Assembly (NCBI GenBank): GCA_038327995.1
Contig: JBBQLP010000006.1
Location: forward strand, 1-64,000
Length of the DNA stretch: 64,000 nucleotides
DNA from: CAIOYC01 sp038327995
Lineage (GTDB): Bacteria; Pseudomonadota; Alphaproteobacteria; Caulobacterales; Caulobacteraceae
Direction of reading: 5' to 3'
The notes under the pieces were generated by a model. It did no database searches. It was not told the DNA's origin and saw only the letters and a program-made list of their open reading frames with translations. This document shows positions 60,483-64,000 of the stretch, piece after piece. Within the stretch, counting starts at the first letter, position 1. Each line of letters begins with the position of its first letter. A program made the translations under genes and the position numbers.

Positions 60483-60869
60483 ATGGGATCGCCTGTTCAC
60501 CCCATCCAACTCTTCTTCTCCGGCGTGGGGCGCATCGGGCGGGTGCGGTTCCTGATCGCTACGGCGGTGGTGATCGTGGTGTTCGATCTCTATGAGCGGC
60601 TGAGGCCGCTCGCACACTGGATCACCGGCTGGGTGTTCTGGCCGGTGTGGCTGGCGGCGGCGGCGAGCGTGCTGGGCAAGCGGCTGCATGACCGGGGCCG
60701 GGCAGGATGGTGGTCGGCGCTGGTGCTTCTCGCGTTTGGCCTGGTATGGCCCTGGCCAGAGGGGTGGGGCGAGCTTTGGCTGCTGGTGCTGGTCTGGGCG
60801 GGGTTCGATCTGGCGCTGTTGCCGGGCGACAAGGGGTTCAACCGGTTTGGGCCAGCGCCGATCCTCTAA
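60483..60869 (+). CDS. DUF805 membrane protein
   Basis: A 128-residue inner-membrane protein with about four hydrophobic segments and the DUF805 hallmarks: FFSGVGRIGRVRFLIA near the N-terminus and GKRLHDRGRAGWW in the middle, ending GDKGFNRFGPAPI. The ATG at 60483 lies 4 bases after the pccA stop, so it is probably cotranscribed; the upstream extension into pccA is rejected. Function unknown. Confidence 0.85.
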   Translation: MGSPVHPIQLFFSGVGRIGRVRFLIATAVVIVVFDLYERLRPLAHWITGWVFWPVWLAAAASVLGKRLHDRGRAGWWSALVLLAFGLVWPWPEGWGELWLLVLVWAGFDLALLPGDKGFNRFGPAPIL

Positions 60870-60874
60870 ATCTT

Positions 60875-60920
60875 GTCATTCTCGGGCTTGACCCGAGAGC
60901 CCAGCAAGCGCGATGGGTGG
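60875..60920. repeat. Half copy of the GTCATTC palindromic element
   Basis: The first 42 bases match the element at 36184 in 38 positions, including the TCTCGGG/CCCGAGA hairpin, but the right half with GAATGAC is missing. It begins six bases after the DUF805 stop. Confidence 0.65.
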
Positions 60921-60966
60921 CGCGACCCCTCATCCTTCCCAAGCTCCCAAGAGATCGCGGGCCCCT

Positions 60967-60991
60967 TCCTTCTCCCCTTGCGGGAGAAGGA
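60967..60991. terminator. 10-bp stem hairpin between convergent DUF805 and lipB
   Basis: TCCTTCTCCC (60967-60976) and GGGAGAAGGA (60982-60991) pair exactly across five bases, two bases beyond the lipB stop. It can terminate lipB and, on the other strand, the DUF805 transcript. It also resembles the CTCTCCC repeat family. Confidence 0.5.
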
Positions 60992-60993
60992 GA

Positions 60994-61719
60994 TTAAGTT
61001 GGCGCTTGCGCCCTCTCCACCTCCCCGAACACCCGCCGGAAACTCGCCATCAGGGCGGCGTCGGCTTGGTCCATGCTGACAGGAAGGCCCAGCGCCTTGA
61101 GGCTCGTCACCCCGTGCTCGGCGATACCGCAGGGGACTATGCCGCTGAAGTGAGACAGGTCCGGCTCCACGTTCAGGCTGATTCCGTGGAACGACACCCA
61201 TTTGCGCAGCTTCACGCCGATGGCGGCGATCTTCTCTTCCTCGGATGGCGCGCCGGGCGAGCGCCGTTCGACCCAGACGCCCACCCTCCCCGGCTTGATC
61301 TCGCCCGCTACGTTGAGCCCAGCCAGCGCGCCGATCACCCATGTCTCCAGCGCCGCGACAAACCCCCGCACATCCTTCCGTCGGGCGTTCAGGTCGAGCA
61401 TCACATAGGCCACCCGCTGGCCGGGGCCGTGATAGGTGAACTTGCCGCCGCGCCCGGTCTGGAACACGGGGAAGCGGCCCGGCGCCAGAAGCTCCTCGGG
61501 TTTGGAGGAGATGCCAGCGGTATAGAGGGGCGGATGCTCCAGCAGCCAGATCAGCTCCCCCGCCTCGCCCGCCGCAATCGCCGTCGCGCGCGCTTCCATC
61601 GCCGCGACCGCCTCGGGATAGGACACAGGGCGGGCGGACACAGCCCAGCCCGCCGCCGCGCCATCGGCCCGGCCAAACAGCGGCGTCTCTGGATTGCTTA
61701 ACTTCGGAGCAAGTATCAC
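60994..61719 (-). CDS. lipB: Octanoyltransferase LipB
   Basis: Transfers octanoate from acyl carrier protein to lipoyl domains, the first step of lipoate synthesis. The 241-residue protein shows RGGKFTYHGPGQRVAYVMLDL, the catalytic Lys in AAIGVKLRKWVSFHG and the catalytic Cys197 in SGIVPCGIAEHGVTS. The GTG at 61719 (MILAPKLSNPE) is preferred to the longer frame from 61776, which would overlap the divergent fliN-like gene. Only about 15 bases separate the two starts, so the promoters overlap or lie within the genes. Confidence 0.94.
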   Translation of the reverse strand: MILAPKLSNPETPLFGRADGAAAGWAVSARPVSYPEAVAAMEARATAIAAGEAGELIWLLEHPPLYTAGISSKPEELLAPGRFPVFQTGRGGKFTYHGPGQRVAYVMLDLNARRKDVRGFVAALETWVIGALAGLNVAGEIKPGRVGVWVERRSPGAPSEEEKIAAIGVKLRKWVSFHGISLNVEPDLSHFSGIVPCGIAEHGVTSLKALGLPVSMDQADAALMASFRRVFGEVERAQAPT

Positions 61720-61733
61720 GCGCCCAATGTGGC

Positions 61734-62036
61734 GTGCGCTTCCACGAGCGCAAGCGGGATACGGGCGGGGCGGCAACGGACGTGAGTCAGGTCAATTCGG
61801 TTCAGGTGGAAATCTCGGTGGTGCTTGGGCGCTCCACCCTTCCCATGCAGCAGCTCTTGCGGATGGGTCGGGGCGCGGTGATCCCGCTCGACGCCAACGA
61901 GCACGAACCCGTGTGGATTCTGGCCAACAATTACCCCGTGGCGCGCGGGGAAATCCAGATCTCCGACGACAAGATCGCCATCTCGGTGATCGGTCCCGCC
62001 GACGTTTACGACTACATGGCCGGGGGCGGAGCCTAG
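61734..62036 (+). CDS. FliN/SpoA-domain flagellar switch-like protein
   Basis: A 100-residue protein whose C-terminal 80 residues are a SpoA (FliN/FliM C-terminal) domain: VEISVVLGRSTLPMQQLLRMGRG, AVIPLDANEHEPVWILANN and RGEIQISDDKIAISVI. In the flagellar motor FliN forms part of the C-ring. The gene stands outside any flagellar cluster, between lipB and an esterase, so it could be the main fliN or a second copy with another role, such as surface-contact signalling. The GTG at 61734 or one at 61782 could be the start. Its stop shares CTAG with the convergent esterase stop. Confidence 0.82.
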   Translation: MRFHERKRDTGGAATDVSQVNSVQVEISVVLGRSTLPMQQLLRMGRGAVIPLDANEHEPVWILANNYPVARGEIQISDDKIAISVIGPADVYDYMAGGGA

Positions 62037-63556
62037 TTCCCCGCTAACAAATTGGCCTTGGCCGCCTCCTGCGCGTCCAGTTCCGGCTTGCGCAAATGGG
62101 TGCGAAGGCCCGAACTCTCGCCGAACTCCATCAACTGATCCTTGGACGGATCAAAAGCGGGCCAGCCGCCGGGCGCGCAATGCTCGGGTCGTCCGGTTTT
62201 GGCGAAAGCGACCCAGCAGGCGTGCATCATCTTCGTCACCGCCTGGGTGTCTGCGCTCGGCGTATAGCCTTCGCCCAGGATGCCGAGATGGCTCCAGGTG
62301 TCGAACACAAACGGGATCTCCGTGGCGTGGCCAGCGCCCGGAACGTGCCCGCGCCGGTTCTCGGTCACGTAGGAGAAATAGTAGAGCCAGCTCGGCGCGC
62401 CCGATGACGCCTTGCCCGCCACCCACCGGGCCGGGCCGCCCATGACCCCGTCGGTGAAGAGGGCGTAGGCGAGGCCCTTGTCGTCGAGCTTGTCGGGTGC
62501 GTAGGCGGCCTTCAACGCGGCGGGCTGGGTGGCCAGATACATTGCGGGCGGCACGCCAAAAGTTGCGATCAGCGAGGCCTCGAAGCTGTTGGAGCCGATA
62601 ATCAGCGGCACATCGTTGGCGTGGCCGCGCGCGAAGGCTTGCGTCGGCGTCTCCACCATCAGCCGCCCGTCCACCACCGGACCCTCGCGTCCCGTGGCGT
62701 CCACCAGCGCCTGCATCGGCAGAGCGCGAAGCTGCTCCAGCGTGGCTCCGGCTGGAGCCCCCGCCTTCGTCGCGGTGGCCTCGCCCTCGCGCTCGGCCTT
62801 GGCCAGAGAAGTTGGCTCGCCCCAGCCGCCGCCGGACTCCACGATGGCCTTGGCGAAAAGGCCCTTGGCCGAAGGGATCGCCAAGAGGGCGAGGATGTCC
62901 TGCCCGCCCGCCGACTCGCCAAACACCGTGACGTTGGAGGCGTCGCCGCCGAAGGCCGAGATGTTGCGCTTGACCCAGGCCAGCGCTGCCATCTGGTCCA
63001 TCAGGCCATAGTTCGACAGGGGCTCGCTCACGCCCGCCGCCTTGGTCAGCGCCGGGTGGGCGAAAAATCCAAGCGCGCCCAGGCGATAGTTGACCGAAAC
63101 CAGCACCACGCCGTCTCTGGCGAAGGGCGTGCCGTTGTAGGCGCCCAGCGATCCTGCGCCGCGCGTATTGCCGCCGCCGTGCAGCCAGACCATCACCGGC
63201 GCGTGTTTGGCCGAGGCGGGCGCGAACACCTGCACCGTCAGGCAATCTTCGGCGCCGCGCGTCGTGACGCCGCCCTCGTTGGGAAAGCCTTCCTTCTTCA
63301 GCGGTTGCGCGCACACCGGGCCGGGCGTCAGGGCTTTACGATCTCCGCTCCAGGCAAGCGCCGCCTTTGGCGCGGCCCAACGCAGGGGGCCTACGGGCGG
63401 CGCGGCATAGGGCACGCCCATGAAGGCGTTGACGCCGTCCATGCTGGTCCCGATCAGAACGCCGCTCTCGACCCTGACCTTGACCGGCTCAGCCGTCGCC
63501 GCGCCCGCCGCCAGAACCACGGCCAGAGCCGCGCCTATTCCCAAGATCGCCCGCAT
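62033..63556 (-). CDS. Secreted type-B carboxylesterase
   Basis: Serine esterase of 507 residues with a signal peptide (MRAILGIGAALAVVLAAGAATAEP, residues 1-23) and the alpha/beta-hydrolase fold. Oxyanion-hole region VMVWLHGGGN, nucleophile Ser215 in VTVFGESAGGQ, a Glu in GSNSFEASL and His in VPGAGHATEIPFVF form the likely catalytic set. Family members cleave p-nitrobenzyl and other esters or lactones. GGGGAG upstream supports the ATG at 63556; the 11 extra residues of the longer frame are rejected. Periplasmic or exported; the natural substrate is unknown. Confidence 0.93.
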   Translation of the reverse strand: MRAILGIGAALAVVLAAGAATAEPVKVRVESGVLIGTSMDGVNAFMGVPYAAPPVGPLRWAAPKAALAWSGDRKALTPGPVCAQPLKKEGFPNEGGVTTRGAEDCLTVQVFAPASAKHAPVMVWLHGGGNTRGAGSLGAYNGTPFARDGVVLVSVNYRLGALGFFAHPALTKAAGVSEPLSNYGLMDQMAALAWVKRNISAFGGDASNVTVFGESAGGQDILALLAIPSAKGLFAKAIVESGGGWGEPTSLAKAEREGEATATKAGAPAGATLEQLRALPMQALVDATGREGPVVDGRLMVETPTQAFARGHANDVPLIIGSNSFEASLIATFGVPPAMYLATQPAALKAAYAPDKLDDKGLAYALFTDGVMGGPARWVAGKASSGAPSWLYYFSYVTENRRGHVPGAGHATEIPFVFDTWSHLGILGEGYTPSADTQAVTKMMHACWVAFAKTGRPEHCAPGGWPAFDPSKDQLMEFGESSGLRTHLRKPELDAQEAAKANLLAGN

Positions 63557-63694
63557 CTCATTTCTCCCCAACTTATTGCTGATAACCATCGGCCGGCTTG
63601 GCCTTGCGGGTCAAGGGGCGGCGCGGAGCCGCCAAGTGTGCGCCAGCCCTTCCCAAAGCGGCGGCGGTTTGCTACCCCCCGCGCTCCCAAGCGA

Positions 63695-63781
63695 GCGGTC
63701 GTGGCGGAATTGGTAGACGCGCAGCGTTGAGGTCGCTGTTCCTTAACCGGAGTGGAAGTTCGAGTCTTCTCGACCGCACCA
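63695..63781 (+). tRNA. tRNA-Leu (anticodon GAG)
   Basis: An 87-base tRNA. The acceptor stem pairs GCGGTCG with CGACCGC, followed by discriminator A and an encoded CCA end. The D arm has GGCGGAATTGGTAGACGC, the anticodon stem CAGCG/CGCTG holds loop TTGAGGT with anticodon GAG at 63729-63731, a long variable arm typical of tRNA-Leu follows, and the T arm contains GTTCGAGTC. It reads CUC and CUU codons. Confidence 0.97.
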
Positions 63782-63917
63782 TCCCGAAGTCGTGATTTGA
63801 GCCGGGTGGAAACGCCAAACGCTCGACACGACGGGATGATCTAACCCTTCAGAAGGCGTGGCGGCGTTCTTGCCATGCGGGTGCTGTATTCACCCGTTCC
63901 GTCTCAAGTTGGGTCAG

Positions 63918-64000
63918 ATGAAGCTGCATCCTCGGGTTAACCGCATTGGCGTTGAGTTGGTTAAGCGCTTTGAGGGCCTGCGCCGCCGCGCCGCGCGCTT
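63918..64000 (+). CDS. GH24 phage-type lysozyme (3' partial)
   Basis: Only the first 27 codons are inside the window: MKLHPRVNRIGVELVKRFEG then LRRRAAR. This matches the N-terminus of GH24 lysozymes of Caulobacteraceae, where the Glu of KRFEG is the catalytic acid and G-Y-G-H-T-L should follow beyond the edge. These endolysins cut peptidoglycan. No signal peptide is visible, so release would need a holin, and a holin-like gene sits at 58159. The gap from the tRNA (63782-63917) contains no other gene that I can see. Confidence 0.75.
   Translation, partial: MKLHPRVNRIGVELVKRFEGLRRRAAR

Noticed and set aside
62151..63314. Second minus-strand ORF (387 codons) in another frame within the esterase
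   Set aside because: Shadow frame of the carboxylesterase, which has signal peptide and catalytic residues.

Overview
The window is 64 kb of GC-rich, densely coding chromosome from an alphaproteobacterium, most likely order Caulobacterales (Caulobacteraceae). This rests on a PleC-type cell-cycle histidine kinase whose phospho-acceptor His falls at residue 603, the alphaproteobacterial blocks cycK-cycL-degP-two-component system and prfA-prmC-DUF4167, ubiG/lysC/ptsP/glnE nearby, a GTTC-N7-GTTC SOS box and a DUF2793 phage/gene-transfer-agent-type protein. Nearly everything is chromosomal housekeeping. There is no IS element, CRISPR array or integrase, and no gene-free stretch exceeds 300 bases.

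Layout. 1-6890: cytochrome c maturation (3' part of ccmF/cycK, then ccmH/cycL), a DegP protease, and an OmpR-type regulator and sensor kinase split apart by a VapBC toxin-antitoxin pair. 6978-10734: ptsP (nitrogen PTS enzyme I), a RodZ-like HTH membrane protein with a perfect DnaA box upstream, and a small conserved protein. 10898-18455: DUF2141, trmO, prfA, PAP2 phosphatase, YihY membrane protein, MOSC protein, prmC, DUF4167 protein, small membrane protein. 18461-23567: ubiG, lysC, glnE. 23611-25711: EF-hand protein, ECF sigma factor, probable anti-sigma factor, periplasmic metal-sensor-like protein. 25714-30906: pleC and pepN. 31078-36167: small conserved protein, two acyl-CoA dehydrogenases with a cupin, M20 peptidase. 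36185-41243: aminotransferase, glycosyltransferase, FAD monooxygenase, Na+/H+ antiporter. 41348-45277: glpK and glpD converging, then an SOS-controlled HhH-GPD glycosylase. 45292-49009: aldo/keto reductase, topoisomerase IB, rlmJ, DUF4112. 49013-53201: methylmalonyl-CoA mutase mutA/mutB with a 60-codon ORF fitted between them. 53361-54368: nitronate monooxygenase. 54441-58374: a four-gene phage-like cassette (DUF2793 protein, unknown fibre-like protein, SGNH hydrolase, holin-like protein). 58466-63556: pccA, DUF805, lipB, orphan FliN-like protein, carboxylesterase. 63695-64000: tRNA-Leu(GAG) and the start of a GH24 lysozyme.

How the genes work together. pccA and mutAB form the propionyl-CoA to succinyl-CoA route and could take up the end products of the acyl-CoA dehydrogenases. 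glpK and glpD channel glycerol into glycolysis. ptsP and glnE both belong to nitrogen signalling. prfA, prmC, trmO and rlmJ maintain translation. PleC, and possibly the RodZ-like protein, link to cell polarity and shape.

Most noteworthy: the VapBC insertion splitting a conserved two-component operon; the compact phage/GTA-like adhesion and lysis cassette with a duplicated surface module; the LexA-controlled glycosylase; the small ORF coupled to mutA and mutB by TGATG at both ends; and an intergenic palindromic repeat that now encodes the C-terminus of an aminotransferase.
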